From Erythrobacter dokdonensis DSW-74 (GTDB lineage: Bacteria > Pseudomonadota > Alphaproteobacteria > Sphingomonadales > Sphingomonadaceae), in the NCBI RefSeq assembly GCF_001677335.1, contig NZ_LZYB01000003.1, forward strand, positions 310,001 through 374,000: a DNA stretch of 64,000 nt, read 5' to 3'. A model generated the notes under the pieces. The model was not told where the DNA came from and searched no databases. It saw nothing but the letters and a program-made list of their open reading frames with translations. Position 1 is the stretch's first letter, and every line of letters begins with the position of its first letter. A program made the position numbers and the translations under genes. Below, piece after piece: positions 24,668-34,373 of the stretch.

Positions 24668-25996
24668 TCATGTTGGCATGGCGCGTCCGGACCAGACCTC
24701 GATCCCGACCTTGTAGCGCAAGTAGCAGTAGGCCGCCACGTTGCGCATCACCAGTACGGCCGCGACCGAAATCGCAACCCCATGAATCCCTGCGAGGGTG
24801 GCGGCCACCGGGGCTGCCACCAGCAGGCAGGCAATTCCAGCAATCGCAATGGCGAGATTGACTTTCTCGTTGCCGGACATCGCAAGCACCAAACCGCAAG
24901 GTCCGGAAAGCGCGATAAGGAACTGACCGATTAGCAACGTCACGACAACAGGCATTGCTGCTTCGAACTCGGAACCGATAAAGGGCAACAAAAATGGCGT
25001 CACGATTATGATGCCGACAGCTACCGGAAGCGCGAGTACCGCTGACATCCGGACCGCTGTCCGGGCAAGCCGTGCGGCGCTCTGGCGGTCACCTGCATGA
25101 AACGCGCCGCTGATCTGTGGCATATAGACTGAGGTGATGGTGCCGGACACAACTGACAGCGGCGCTGCAATCTGAGCGCCCACGCGGAATACGCCGGCGT
25201 CGACTACGCTCAGCATGCGAGCGGTTACTGCAAGAGCATACCACTCCCCCATTACCAGGGTCAGCAATGACCCCCAAAGCGGCAATGACGAAGAAAGAAC
25301 CTGCCGCATGGATACTCTGATCGCATCCTGGCCATTACTGAGATGCTTCGTGCTCGCCCAGAGCGCCCACAACATGCAGACAAAGCCACTTGCCGCTGTG
25401 GCCCACAGCAGCTCATGGACATCTTGTGCCAGACCTGACAGCAGTGCGCAGACTGCCGCAAAGGGTACAGCCAGCAAGCCGATCATCAGACTAAGCGCAA
25501 TCCGCTTCTGAGAGTGGAGAAAGCCGCAAAGAGTCTGATGGAGCCCGCGTATCAGCAAGAGGACGCAAATCACTGTCGTGAACTCGCGCGGAATGACATC
25601 GCCGAACAGGCCGCTCCACACATTGTCGCCACCAAGCAGGATTGCCAGCACTAGGCACAGCATCAAGGCGCCGCTCAGGCCCATGATTCGAAGGAAAACC
25701 GCAGTCGCTACATTGCGTTTGGGGCGCGCAAGATGGCGAACAAGGCTCAAGTCAAGCCCAAGCAGGCCGATTGTGACAATGAACGTCGTGGTCTGCGTTA
25801 TCAGAGCGTAAGTTCCCGTCGCCGCCGCCCCGAAATAGCGACCGAGAAGCAGGGTTAGCACCAGCCCGGTGACAAGGCTGAAGCCGCGCAGCAGAAAGGC
25901 TCCTCCCAGCACCCGGTGAAGACTGAGCTTCTGCGCCAGCAGTGGCAGCATAGCGCCGAATTTCCGAAGTGCGTCAGACCTGCTCTCTTCGTTCAT
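24668..25996 (-). CDS. Oligosaccharide flippase (Wzx-like, MATE/MOP superfamily)
   Basis: A 442-residue protein with about twelve membrane helices. It opens RVLGGAFLLRGFSLVTGLVL and continues ALITQTTTFIVTIGLLGLDL, the polysaccharide-biosynthesis (RfbX/Wzx) pattern. It would flip undecaprenyl-PP-linked repeat units across the inner membrane for polymerisation. ATG 25996 (MNEESRSDALRKFG) has AAGGA six bases upstream. It is divergent from the Wzy-like polymerase gene. Confidence 0.88.
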   Translation of the reverse strand: MNEESRSDALRKFGAMLPLLAQKLSLHRVLGGAFLLRGFSLVTGLVLTLLLGRYFGAAATGTYALITQTTTFIVTIGLLGLDLSLVRHLARPKRNVATAVFLRIMGLSGALMLCLVLAILLGGDNVWSGLFGDVIPREFTTVICVLLLIRGLHQTLCGFLHSQKRIALSLMIGLLAVPFAAVCALLSGLAQDVHELLWATAASGFVCMLWALWASTKHLSNGQDAIRVSMRQVLSSSLPLWGSLLTLVMGEWYALAVTARMLSVVDAGVFRVGAQIAAPLSVVSGTITSVYMPQISGAFHAGDRQSAARLARTAVRMSAVLALPVAVGIIIVTPFLLPFIGSEFEAAMPVVVTLLIGQFLIALSGPCGLVLAMSGNEKVNLAIAIAGIACLLVAAPVAATLAGIHGVAISVAAVLVMRNVAAYCYLRYKVGIEVWSGRAMPT

Positions 25997-26302
25997 CTGG
26001 TGTCCTTGACGCCCGGCACAGGCTAGAGCGCTAGTCCGGCTGGGATTCCGCGCAATCTGTCTGATCGGCCAGAGCTCGGGCGGCATCCAAGCGACCTCTC
26101 AAGCATGGCGCGTGTGCGCTAGCGCGAGGAACTGGAAACGGCAAGAAAAGGCTGTTACCGCAAGAAGCGCGCCCGTTCAGGCAGCACGTTCTGCAACAGC
26201 CGTTGGGCCACGGCGAAAAGGATCGTCTGGAGTCTCGAGCACAGGGTTGCGATTGTCTGGAAATCGCTCGCGTTGGCCACGGCTGAGGTACAAGGAGTTC
26301 TT
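25997..26302. promoter_or_regulatory. Divergent intergenic region between flippase and polymerase
   Basis: 306 bases separating the flippase (minus) and polymerase (plus) starts; both promoters must lie here. I see the ribosome site AAGGAG just before 26303 and no small gene, hairpin terminator or repeated operator that stands out. Confidence 0.5.
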
Positions 26303-27631
26303 ATGGAAGCCGCCGCCCGATCATTGCCTCTACCCACCGGAGGAGGGATCGTACGGCCGTTACCGCGCCAGGACAGCCTTGTCCCAGTCAGTCTGGCGGC
26401 CGGGCTATTCTACACTATTCTGCTCCCAGAACAGTTCAATCCGACTGTCGGGGGGTTTTATCTTCCCCCCTTTCGCGTCTACTTGCTGGGCGCGACGATG
26501 TATATTTTGTTCGGTGCCTTGCGCAGTCGGTTCCGCTTCGTCTGGCCAGACATCCTGATTATTCTTGGCTCTGCGTGGATATGGTTGGCAGCGCACCAGA
26601 CCAGCGGCTCGCTCGAGACAGCGGCGGTCATGGGCGGATCGCACACCGTCGACATTGCCCTTGCCTACTTTCTTGCACGCGTTGCCATTCGGTCACCCAA
26701 GGATTTCCGAACGTTTCTTATCCTGATCGCGCCGGGGCTGGGCTTCGCATCTTTTATGGTGGCACTGGAGTCCCTGACCCATAGACATATCTTCCAGCCA
26801 TTTGCATCCTCGTTGACCGGAATTCCTAACAGATTGCGGCTGGAAGTTCGCATGGGGCTGGTTAGGGGGGCAGGTCCTTTTGCTCACCCTATCCACGCTG
26901 GCATTTTGCTCGCCAGCTTCCTTCCGCTTTATGCCCTCTCCGGACTGCGTGGATGGCCGAAGTGGCTTGGCATTGTAGCATCCATCGGAGGCATTTTTTC
27001 AATGAGTTCCGCGGCAATGCTTGGCGTTGTCGTGGGCGGGGGGTTGATCATTTACGACTGGCTGAGCGAGCGCATTGCCAACCTGACTTGGCGTCTTTTT
27101 CTGCTATTCTCGGCTCTCCTCTATGGAGTCGTTGAACTGACCAGCAATTCCGGTTTCTACGGCATTCTGGTTCGCTACGCCTCACTGAACTCATGGTCAG
27201 CCTATAACCGCGTCCTGATCTGGCAGTACGGCACTGAAAACGTGGCGCGCCACCCTTGGTTCGGCATCGGCTATGGGGACTGGGATCGACCCTCGTGGAT
27301 GTACTCGGGCTCGTTTGATCATTTCTGGCTAATTCTCGCGCTTCGTTGGGGCATCCCCAATGTGCTTATGCTGCTCGGGGCTACGCTTATCGCAATTGCA
27401 ATGGTGGCATTGAAATCGCGCGACCTTCCGATTCGCGAAGCGCGTACTTTGCGCGGGGTGGCGATTTCTTTGTCTGTCTTTGCTTTGGGTGTGAACTCGG
27501 TATCCCTATGGCTCGCCACGCTTGTTTGGTTCTTCATGCTGGTTGGCCTGTCGGTCAGCCTTGGGTATCTGCCCGCAGGTAAATCGACCACCCGCCGTGC
27601 TGTCCTGCCATCCCAATTGGGCCGCGTTTAG
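26303..27631 (+). CDS. O-antigen polymerase/ligase-like membrane protein (Wzy candidate)
   Basis: A 442-residue protein with about ten to eleven membrane helices. A periplasmic loop contains RVLIWQYGTENVARHPWFGI and SGSFDHFWLILALRWGIPNV, a Wzy_C-like pattern in which the His and Arg-rich loop would handle lipid-linked glycans. ATG 26303 (MEAAARSLPLPTGG) is selected because AAGGAG lies six bases upstream; an in-frame ATG-like start at 26273 lacks this. With the flippase, the Wzc-like and the Wza-like proteins it completes a Wzx/Wzy-dependent pathway. Confidence 0.82.
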   Translation: MEAAARSLPLPTGGGIVRPLPRQDSLVPVSLAAGLFYTILLPEQFNPTVGGFYLPPFRVYLLGATMYILFGALRSRFRFVWPDILIILGSAWIWLAAHQTSGSLETAAVMGGSHTVDIALAYFLARVAIRSPKDFRTFLILIAPGLGFASFMVALESLTHRHIFQPFASSLTGIPNRLRLEVRMGLVRGAGPFAHPIHAGILLASFLPLYALSGLRGWPKWLGIVASIGGIFSMSSAAMLGVVVGGGLIIYDWLSERIANLTWRLFLLFSALLYGVVELTSNSGFYGILVRYASLNSWSAYNRVLIWQYGTENVARHPWFGIGYGDWDRPSWMYSGSFDHFWLILALRWGIPNVLMLLGATLIAIAMVALKSRDLPIREARTLRGVAISLSVFALGVNSVSLWLATLVWFFMLVGLSVSLGYLPAGKSTTRRAVLPSQLGRV

Positions 27632-27843
27632 CTGGCAGTCGCCGACCGTTGAGCGTTGCCATGTCGCGCGATGATGGTTGTAATGGTGGCTTTGGGGACA
27701 CATATATATCTGTAATAAAAAGAAATCCTCACGCCAAGCATTCTGTCTCAGCGCAGGGCCATCGTGGCGGAGGTTCATGCGCGACGCTTGATTCCGGATG
27801 CCATATAGGCAAGTGCATGGTGCTATTCTGGAGGCGCTGAACC

Positions 27844-28413
27844 GTGACGACCCCCACCTTGCCCCGCAAGAAGAGCCTGAGCACGGCAGCGCGGGTGCTG
27901 CGTTTGATCGGCTCTCTGTTCGACCCTCGTGCCTGGTTGCATCTGGTCAAAATCATAAATTATTACAATTACTCACACGTCGCCCCGATGCGATCTGTCC
28001 GATTTGCGGGGGCGCGCAATGTCAGCCCCGACGCGGTGTTCCATCATCCCGAGCGGATCGAGATCGGGCACCGGGTACGGATCGGATCGCGCTGCCATCT
28101 TTGGGCTGGGCCGCGCGACGGGCGCATTGTCATTGGTGATGATGTACTGTTTGGGCCGGAGGTGATGCTGACGGCTGCGACCTACCGTTACGATCTTGGC
28201 AGCCCTGTTACCGATCAGCCCATGGCCGAGGGTGATATTGTTATCGGTAATGATGTGTGGCTGGCTACCCGCGCCTTGGTTCTGCCTGGCACCCGACTAG
28301 GGGATGGTTGCATCGTCGCCGCTGGAGCGGTGGTCCGCGGAGACTTCCCGCCGATGAGCATCATCGCCGGTTCCCCGGCCCGGGCTGTCAGCCAGAGGGT
28401 GATCGTACAATAG
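27844..28413 (+). CDS. Hexapeptide-repeat acetyltransferase (WcaF-like)
   Basis: A 189-residue LbH acyltransferase. It shows IEIGHRVRIGSRCHLWAG, IVIGDDVLFGPEVMLTAATY, GDIVIGNDVWLATRALVLPG and the terminal GSPARAVSQ. The series of hexapeptide turns and the conserved active-site His region resemble WcaF/colanic-acid acetyltransferases. The start is GTG 27844 with GGAGG about nine bases upstream. It ends three bases before the convergent glycosyltransferase stop. The 212 bases before it are unusually AT-rich (ATATATAT near 27703) and probably hold its promoter. Confidence 0.85.
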   Translation: MTTPTLPRKKSLSTAARVLRLIGSLFDPRAWLHLVKIINYYNYSHVAPMRSVRFAGARNVSPDAVFHHPERIEIGHRVRIGSRCHLWAGPRDGRIVIGDDVLFGPEVMLTAATYRYDLGSPVTDQPMAEGDIVIGNDVWLATRALVLPGTRLGDGCIVAAGAVVRGDFPPMSIIAGSPARAVSQRVIVQ

Positions 28414-28416
28414 CTG

Positions 28417-29298
28417 TCAGACCTCGCGCGCGGCAAGGTCCCGCTCCCATACGATGTCCTTGCGCTTGCGCTTGACCCGCCGCACCCTTAGGCGGACCAC
28501 CGCCTTGATCGCGAGATAGATCAACACATCGAGCACCGAGGCTCCCTCGTGCAGCGCGTCGTAAAGGTCGCCGGCATTGTTCGATCCGGCGTAGTGCGGG
28601 CTGGGATAATCCCTGAGAACCTGTTCATTGCCTAGGCGGCGGCGGGTCTCGACCCGGATCTGGTCAATCGCCCGGCGTGGTGGGGAGACGAGGAACCACA
28701 CAGGTCGGCCTTCGGCGTCGTTCGCGATGTTGCGGCGTTCGGTCTCGCTGAAGCGTGAATAGACCCAGATATCGTCTCCGGTGATCGGCGGGAAATCGCC
28801 GATCCTCTCATAGGCCGCCTTGGAGAGACCAAAGCAGCCCGATCCGACCAGCGCCCGCTTGACATAGGGTTGGGTCAGCCACACCCGGTAGTAGGCGCGC
28901 GCCAGCCAATTGGAGCGCGACAGATCCATGCGCAGCGCGGGCGCCGCCGTCATAATACCTGGCTCGCGCAGAACCTGCGCCACGGCCTGCAGCGAGTCAT
29001 AGGAACACTGGACATCGGCATCGAGATAGATGCGTGGGAAGTAGAGTGCCTCGCGATTGGCGGCATTCATGGCCGCAGTCTTCGATCCGACCGGCAGATC
29101 GAGCACGACCGCACCGGGGGCGACCTTGCGGGCAATGGCCACGGTATCGTCACTGCAGCCATTGGCGGCGATGATGACTTGCATCTTGCTGTCGGCGGGG
29201 ACATCGGCCAGCAGAACGTTGAGGCAGCGGGCAATCACGGCTTCTTCGTTGTGGGCCGGAATGATGACCGTGAATGCCGTCGGATCAGTCGTCGCCAT
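28417..29298 (-). CDS. Glycosyltransferase family 2
   Basis: A 293-residue GT-A enzyme with TVIIPAHNEEAVIARCLNV, VIIAANGCSDDT, IYLDADVQCSYDSL (the metal-binding D-x-D) and GDDIWVYSRF near the acceptor side. The C-terminal part is basic and includes a hydrophobic stretch (VLDVLIYLAIKAVV), suggesting membrane contact. ATG 29298 is preferred over 29325 because the GT2 fold then starts near residue 9 and GGAG precedes it. Confidence 0.88.
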   Translation of the reverse strand: MATTDPTAFTVIIPAHNEEAVIARCLNVLLADVPADSKMQVIIAANGCSDDTVAIARKVAPGAVVLDLPVGSKTAAMNAANREALYFPRIYLDADVQCSYDSLQAVAQVLREPGIMTAAPALRMDLSRSNWLARAYYRVWLTQPYVKRALVGSGCFGLSKAAYERIGDFPPITGDDIWVYSRFSETERRNIANDAEGRPVWFLVSPPRRAIDQIRVETRRRLGNEQVLRDYPSPHYAGSNNAGDLYDALHEGASVLDVLIYLAIKAVVRLRVRRVKRKRKDIVWERDLAAREV

Positions 29299-29382
29299 GG
29301 GACTTTTCTCCAAAAGAGCCACCAAAATGCCTCAACGCAATCGATAACTTACACGGCGGCCGATGGCTGCCGGCTGGGTTCC

Positions 29383-30342
29383 TCAGCGATTGCCCAACTT
29401 TGCTAGCAGGCCCCGATCCGGATCATATCCATGGCGCCAAAACCCAGGGCGCAGCGCGATATCGCGGTGGCTCGATCCAACGGTCTGGATGTGTGGGAAC
29501 CACCGCCCCAGCAGCCAACCAGCAATGACGCGTTGCCAGGCCCCGAGCCACATCAAGATGAAGGCAAGTTCCTGTCTGCGCCCATTCCAATGCCGACGCG
29601 CAAACTCCATGTTACCCGCGGCGCGATAGAGCATCCGCACCGGTGTTATGGCTTGACCGTGCCCGATATCGTGAAAGGCTCGCGACTTGGCAATGCGCCA
29701 GAATTTGTAGCCCCGCAAAGACAGGCGGTAGAACAGATCAACCTCCTCGCAATAGAGGAAATATCGGGCGTCAAGGCCTTCGACCTCGTCCCATGCCTGA
29801 CGCTGAAACAGGATAAAGCTACCGCTTAACACAGCTACTTCGGCATCAGCGTCTATGCCGAGATGTCCTTTGTCTACGGCGATGGAACGGCCGAGCATGC
29901 GGCTGGCCATCTCTCGCAAGGAAGGAATGTGAACGGTGTTCCCGTAGTCCGGATTGCCCGCACGGTCTAGCGTAACACCGCCCCAGGCAGCCACCGACGG
30001 ATCAGCCACCACCGCCGCATCGATGAGGTAATCGATCGCTTCTGCCTCCAGGACCATGTCGGGGTTTAGCAGCAGTAGAAACCGACCCCGGGCTTGAGCT
30101 GCCAGCAGGTTATTGCCCCCCGCAAAGCCGATGTTCCCCCGGCTCGGGACGATCTGAACGTCCGGGAACGTCGCAGTTACGAGTGTTTCGGTGGAACCAT
30201 CGCCATTGTCGACTAGCAACACTTCGAAATCATGGCGTCCGCAGGCTTGCGGAATCGAGGCCAGGCAGGATGTGATTACCGATGTCGAATTATAGGCAAC
30301 GATGAGAATGCTGACCGTGGGCAGAGGTGGGGAGGGGGCCAT
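29383..30342 (-). CDS. Glycosyltransferase family 2 (rhamnosyltransferase-like)
   Basis: A 319-residue GT-A protein. It shows VSILIVAYNSTSVITSCLAS, VDNGDGSTETLV, RGNIGFAGGNNLLAAQARGR, LLLNPDMVLEAEAIDYL and YFLYCEEVDLFYRLSLRGYK. The GNxGFAxGNN and FFLYCEEVDL-like elements are typical of WbbL/RfbF-type rhamnosyltransferases, which fits the dTDP-rhamnose genes in this locus. It is 84 bases downstream, on the same strand, from an AT-rich gap (30343-30595) that follows the Wzc-like kinase gene; I see no gene in that gap. Confidence 0.85.
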   Translation of the reverse strand: MAPSPPLPTVSILIVAYNSTSVITSCLASIPQACGRHDFEVLLVDNGDGSTETLVTATFPDVQIVPSRGNIGFAGGNNLLAAQARGRFLLLLNPDMVLEAEAIDYLIDAAVVADPSVAAWGGVTLDRAGNPDYGNTVHIPSLREMASRMLGRSIAVDKGHLGIDADAEVAVLSGSFILFQRQAWDEVEGLDARYFLYCEEVDLFYRLSLRGYKFWRIAKSRAFHDIGHGQAITPVRMLYRAAGNMEFARRHWNGRRQELAFILMWLGAWQRVIAGWLLGRWFPHIQTVGSSHRDIALRPGFWRHGYDPDRGLLAKLGNR

Positions 30343-30595
30343 TGGCTGTTATCTACCCTAGTAGAGCTTTTCGTGTTCGAGCATGCTACGGCCAAGTGAA
30401 ATTACTGTTTCGCGCGATTACATTTATCTTGGCATGAACTAAGGTATTGATTGCCGAATACGGACTTCGTCGCTGGCCTTAGCTGCAGCCTCGTCAGCAG
30501 CCAGTACTAAAATTCGTATACTTCGATGTCATGGCTATCCAGATTGATCTAACGATGAACCCCGGCCTTATCCAAAAATAATTTTCAATGACCTG

Positions 30596-32809
30596 CTACT
30601 TGTCCCGTCCATATTCATAATACCCGTACTGGTAACCATAGGCCTGACCGGCTTCAAGAGCACGGTACTTGGTTAGCACGACCCCGAGAATTTTTCCGCC
30701 GGCCAGCGCGAGGCGACGTACGGCCGATCTTGCCTGTCCAAATGGCAGACGATTGGATTCGAGCACGAACACTGTGCCATCGACCAGACTGGCAAGAGTC
30801 GGCGCATCGGCCAGACCCATGACCGGGCACGAATCGAAGATGATAAGTGAGTATTCACTCCGGTATTTCTCGATGAAATCCCGCAATTCGCGTGAAGCAA
30901 GAAGCTCGGCGGGGTTCGGCGGAATTTCGCCGACCGGCAGGATTTCGAGGTTCTCGTGTACCCCTTTCACGACCGCGGCTTCGAGCTCGACATGACCCAG
31001 TAGCACTTCTACCAGCCCGATCTTTGGGCGCTCGATATCCAGCAGGCTCGCAACCGACGGGCGACGAAGGTCAGCGTCGATCAGCAGGGTCCTTCGGCCG
31101 AGGCTAGCGAACAGTTCGGCCAGAATCACTGCGGTCGTGCTCTTGCCCTCGCTTGCCTGACTGCTGGTAAGCTGAAAGACATTGCGGTTGCGCGGCATAC
31201 TGAAGTCTATCGCTGCACGAATCGATGAATAGGCCTCCATCAGCGCGCTGAACCGGTTGGTTCCGAGTGCGTCCAGATCTCGCCCTTCGACGTGCGGGGT
31301 GTGTCCCAGCAGCGGCAGGCCAAGCTTTTCCTCGATTTCGTCGAGCGACCGTACCCGGTCATCAAGCGTCTCTCGTACCACCGCTAGTGCGGCCGCCACC
31401 GCCAGGCCCAGGACAAAGGCGAGGCCCATGTTCTTCGGAATGTTGGGCGAGAAAGGTGAACGCGGCACTCTAGCTGAGTCGATCTTGCTGATCGTCCCCG
31501 GATCGAGATTTGCGGCGCTATTGACTTGATTATAGCGATCAAGCAGCGATTTCAGCTGATCGCGCAGTGCCTGCGCTTCACGCTCCAGTACGCTCAGTTC
31601 GATTTGCTGGTCCTGCTCGACAAGACGGTTTCCGGTTAGAGACGCCAACTCCGCCTCAAGCGCTCTTTCCTGGCTCTGCGCAACGAGAAACTGGCTGCGA
31701 GCGCTAGCCTTGATGTCGTCTCCGCTGCGCTCGACCTGGGCATCGATAACTTGCAATTGCGCGAGCAGGTTTTGGATCTGGGGGAAATCATCATTGTACC
31801 GCTGCCGCAGCTCGGCCAGCTGCGCTAGCTTAGTGGTCCGTTCCGCCACAAGTCCCTGAAGCACACCACTGGCCTGCACTTCGGGCAGTTCCGCAGCGGG
31901 CAGGTTCTGGATCGCGCGCCAACGCTGCTCTGCTTCGATCCGCGCAGCGCGGGCGCTGGCGACCCTACTATTGATACTCGTAAGATTGGCTGCAGTCAGT
32001 GTCGAGGAACCACTGCCCTCCTCTGTCCCCCCAGCTTGTAGGATAATCCCGGAACTGCGCGCGTAGCTGTTGGCAACCTGCTCAGCTTCAGCCAGCCGCG
32101 TGCGCGTCTCTTCGATCTGTCCCTTGATGTACTCCAGAGCAAATTTGTTGCTCTCGATTGAATCGCGCGAGCCGGTGGCCACGAAAGCATCAGCATAGGC
32201 ATCGGCGATTTCCGCAGCAAGAACCGGATTGGTGGAGCGAAAGCCGACCGTTATAACCCAGCTTTGAGACGATCGGTCTGCTACCACACCGCTGGTGAGC
32301 ATTGACGCGGCGATCTGCATTTTCCGTTCGCGCCATTGTTCATCGCTCATACCTGATGCGCGGCTCTCCTCGATGTTCTCGCCAATGAAATCAGTCCGCG
32401 AAGCCAGATCGAGATCGGCTGCCACGGTTTCGGCCATGCTGCGGCTCTTGATGACCTCTGTTTGCGTCGCGATATAATCGTAGATCTGGATCGGGCTGTA
32501 GCCCTGCATGACCTCTTGCCCTTCGACTACTGCTGTGCCGAAAGGCTTGATCGCAACCTTGGCGCTTGCCTCGTAGACGGGGGTGGACAACAGTGTCACG
32601 ATCAGGCCGCCGAGCAAAGCCAAAACAATCGTTGATGCCACAATCCAGCGCTGACGGTAAATGATGCCGCGGATCGTCGCAAAATTGAATAACTGAGCGC
32701 GCGGCCCAGCGGGCCCGATCTGGCCCAATGGGCCATCAGGCATATAGGCGTCCAGCCAAGCGCCTTTGTGACTGGACTCGGGGGCCTGGACGATCGATCT
32801 TTCGTTCAT
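30596..32809 (-). CDS. Polysaccharide co-polymerase with tyrosine autokinase domain (Wzc/BY-kinase)
   Basis: A 737-residue inner-membrane protein controlling EPS chain length and export. N-terminal Wzz helix near residues 56-76; long coiled-coil periplasmic region (about 180-430, including the GNVR-type LLDRYNQVNSAANLDPGTIS); second membrane helix near 462-480. The cytoplasmic BY-kinase has Walker A ASEGKSTTAV with Lys556, Walker A' TLLIDADLRRPSVASLL and Walker B SLIIFDSCPVMG. The C-terminus ends in a tyrosine cluster (YGYQYGYYEYGRDK), the autophosphorylation tail that cycles oligomer state. The start lies five bases after the Wza-like gene's stop on the same strand. Confidence 0.93.
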   Translation of the reverse strand: MNERSIVQAPESSHKGAWLDAYMPDGPLGQIGPAGPRAQLFNFATIRGIIYRQRWIVASTIVLALLGGLIVTLLSTPVYEASAKVAIKPFGTAVVEGQEVMQGYSPIQIYDYIATQTEVIKSRSMAETVAADLDLASRTDFIGENIEESRASGMSDEQWRERKMQIAASMLTSGVVADRSSQSWVITVGFRSTNPVLAAEIADAYADAFVATGSRDSIESNKFALEYIKGQIEETRTRLAEAEQVANSYARSSGIILQAGGTEEGSGSSTLTAANLTSINSRVASARAARIEAEQRWRAIQNLPAAELPEVQASGVLQGLVAERTTKLAQLAELRQRYNDDFPQIQNLLAQLQVIDAQVERSGDDIKASARSQFLVAQSQERALEAELASLTGNRLVEQDQQIELSVLEREAQALRDQLKSLLDRYNQVNSAANLDPGTISKIDSARVPRSPFSPNIPKNMGLAFVLGLAVAAALAVVRETLDDRVRSLDEIEEKLGLPLLGHTPHVEGRDLDALGTNRFSALMEAYSSIRAAIDFSMPRNRNVFQLTSSQASEGKSTTAVILAELFASLGRRTLLIDADLRRPSVASLLDIERPKIGLVEVLLGHVELEAAVVKGVHENLEILPVGEIPPNPAELLASRELRDFIEKYRSEYSLIIFDSCPVMGLADAPTLASLVDGTVFVLESNRLPFGQARSAVRRLALAGGKILGVVLTKYRALEAGQAYGYQYGYYEYGRDK

Positions 32810-32814
32810 GGGAT

Positions 32815-33543
32815 TTAGTTTCTGAGGCCTGCGGCGGCAAAGACGCCAAACGCAGGCAAGGCCCTTAGAAGGTCATTCCAGAACACCGAAAGGCCATCAG
32901 TGCCCATCACCACACGGTCGCCCGGCTGGAGCACGGGATCCAGCATCGTGCCCTGTCGCAACTGCCCATAATCGAACTTGGCGACCATGATCCCATCGGC
33001 GCTTTCACGGAAAACCGCGACCTGATCGACTTTCGCCGTCCGCGTCGGCCCCTTTGCGAGCGCGATGGCCGAAGAGAGCCGCGCACCTGGCTGGAAGGTG
33101 TAGACGCCCGGCGTCTCCACCGCACCCTCGACCGTTACGAGATGGGATGCATATTCGGCGATGTTGATGCTCACCATCGGCGACTTGAGACCAACGGCGG
33201 CAAGCCTACGCGTGACTTCCTGCTCGAACTGCTTTGCTGTCATTCCGGCAGCCGGAATGGAGCCGAGCATGGGCAGGGACACGTTACCTTCAACCCCGAT
33301 CTGAACGCTGTCGAGCGAAAAGTCAGGCTCGCGGAACACTCGCACGGAAATCTTGTCCGCCGGTCGCAACTGATAGGTCGTGGGTCGCTGGAACGAATAA
33401 TCTGATTGCCCAAGATCAGTCCGCGGCTGGATCACGCTTGCACCGATAATCGGGTCCGGTGTCGATGCACAGCCAGCCAGCAAAGCCATTGCGAGCGAGA
33501 CGAGGGAGGCTTTCCGTACGGGGTTGGACGTCAGCAAAGTCAC
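32815..33543 (-). CDS. Polysaccharide export lipoprotein (Wza-like)
   Basis: A 242-residue lipoprotein of the outer-membrane polysaccharide export family. A signal peptide with lipobox LLAGC places the lipidated Cys at 25. It is followed by a Poly_export domain (YQLRPADKISVRVFREPDFS) and a SLBB domain (HLVTVEGAVETPGVYTFQPG). A short C-terminal hydrophobic segment (ALPAFGVFAAAGL) could cross the outer membrane. The start is GTG 33543, preceded by AAGGAGAGACCC. It is the first gene of the wza-wzc pair. Confidence 0.92.
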   Translation of the reverse strand: MTLLTSNPVRKASLVSLAMALLAGCASTPDPIIGASVIQPRTDLGQSDYSFQRPTTYQLRPADKISVRVFREPDFSLDSVQIGVEGNVSLPMLGSIPAAGMTAKQFEQEVTRRLAAVGLKSPMVSINIAEYASHLVTVEGAVETPGVYTFQPGARLSSAIALAKGPTRTAKVDQVAVFRESADGIMVAKFDYGQLRQGTMLDPVLQPGDRVVMGTDGLSVFWNDLLRALPAFGVFAAAGLRN

Positions 33544-33807
33544 GGGTCTCTCCTTGAGCAGGCAGATCGGCCCTGCGGCCTACGGACTTTTGCTTAGACG
33601 CACGATTTTCGCAGTGCAACACTAATGCAGCGGCCTTGCCGGTGCCGAATGCGGGGATGTGCCGCGCAGGAACGGTTTGCCGATTGCGTTGCACAAGTTA
33701 GACGCGCCATGGTCGATCGACGGCCCACTACGCCTTGATGATCGCAATTTTTGACCGCATGAGGCCACAGCGCGTCGCAATGCGCTCGAGCATCAGGAAG
33801 GTGATCA

Positions 33808-34353
33808 ATGTCAGCCGGACCCTCCGCGCTAAGCCTCGCCGCCAGCGGTGTTTACGGTCTTGTGATTTTGGCCTGCATCGCGGCTGCAATCACAGCCAAG
33901 CGCTATAGGCAAATGCCGGGACATTGGCGATTTTGGGCGCTTCTAGCCTTGCTTTTCGGCATGCTGATTGCGCTGCGCATGCTGGAAGTGGAGGAGTGGC
34001 TGCGCTCGACCTTACGCGCATCACTCAGGGCCAGCGGTGAATATGGGCAGCGCCGCGATCTGCAGGCTCCGCTTTCGGCGGCGATTATTGCATTGGCGGG
34101 CATCGGCACGCTTGGGCTCATCTACCGGAAGACCCGCAATCTGCGCGGACGCCGCAATGTTGCCAGGCTGGTAAGTGTCATCGCTGCGTTGGCGATCATC
34201 TTCCTTATCGCCCTACGACTCGCCTCGCTACACGCGATGGATGCTTTGCTTTATGGTCCGCTCAAGCTGAACTGGGTTGTTGATCTCGGCTCAAGTCTGG
34301 TGGTGATGATCGCCGCCATTCAGTACATCCGACTTGTGCGCGCGCATCCCTGA
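33808..34353 (+). CDS. Multi-pass membrane protein of unknown function
   Basis: A 181-residue protein with about five hydrophobic helices (near residues 8-27, 42-60, 90-107, 122-143 and 154-174). A ribosome site AGGAAGGTG precedes ATG 33808. I do not recognise a family. It sits alone on the plus strand between the wza/wzc and wecB/wecC units, so it has its own promoter in the 264-base gap 33544-33807. A role in EPS assembly is possible only by location. Confidence 0.6.
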   Translation: MSAGPSALSLAASGVYGLVILACIAAAITAKRYRQMPGHWRFWALLALLFGMLIALRMLEVEEWLRSTLRASLRASGEYGQRRDLQAPLSAAIIALAGIGTLGLIYRKTRNLRGRRNVARLVSVIAALAIIFLIALRLASLHAMDALLYGPLKLNWVVDLGSSLVVMIAAIQYIRLVRAHP

Positions 34354-34373
34354 CAGGGTCGGGCGGCCGCTTG

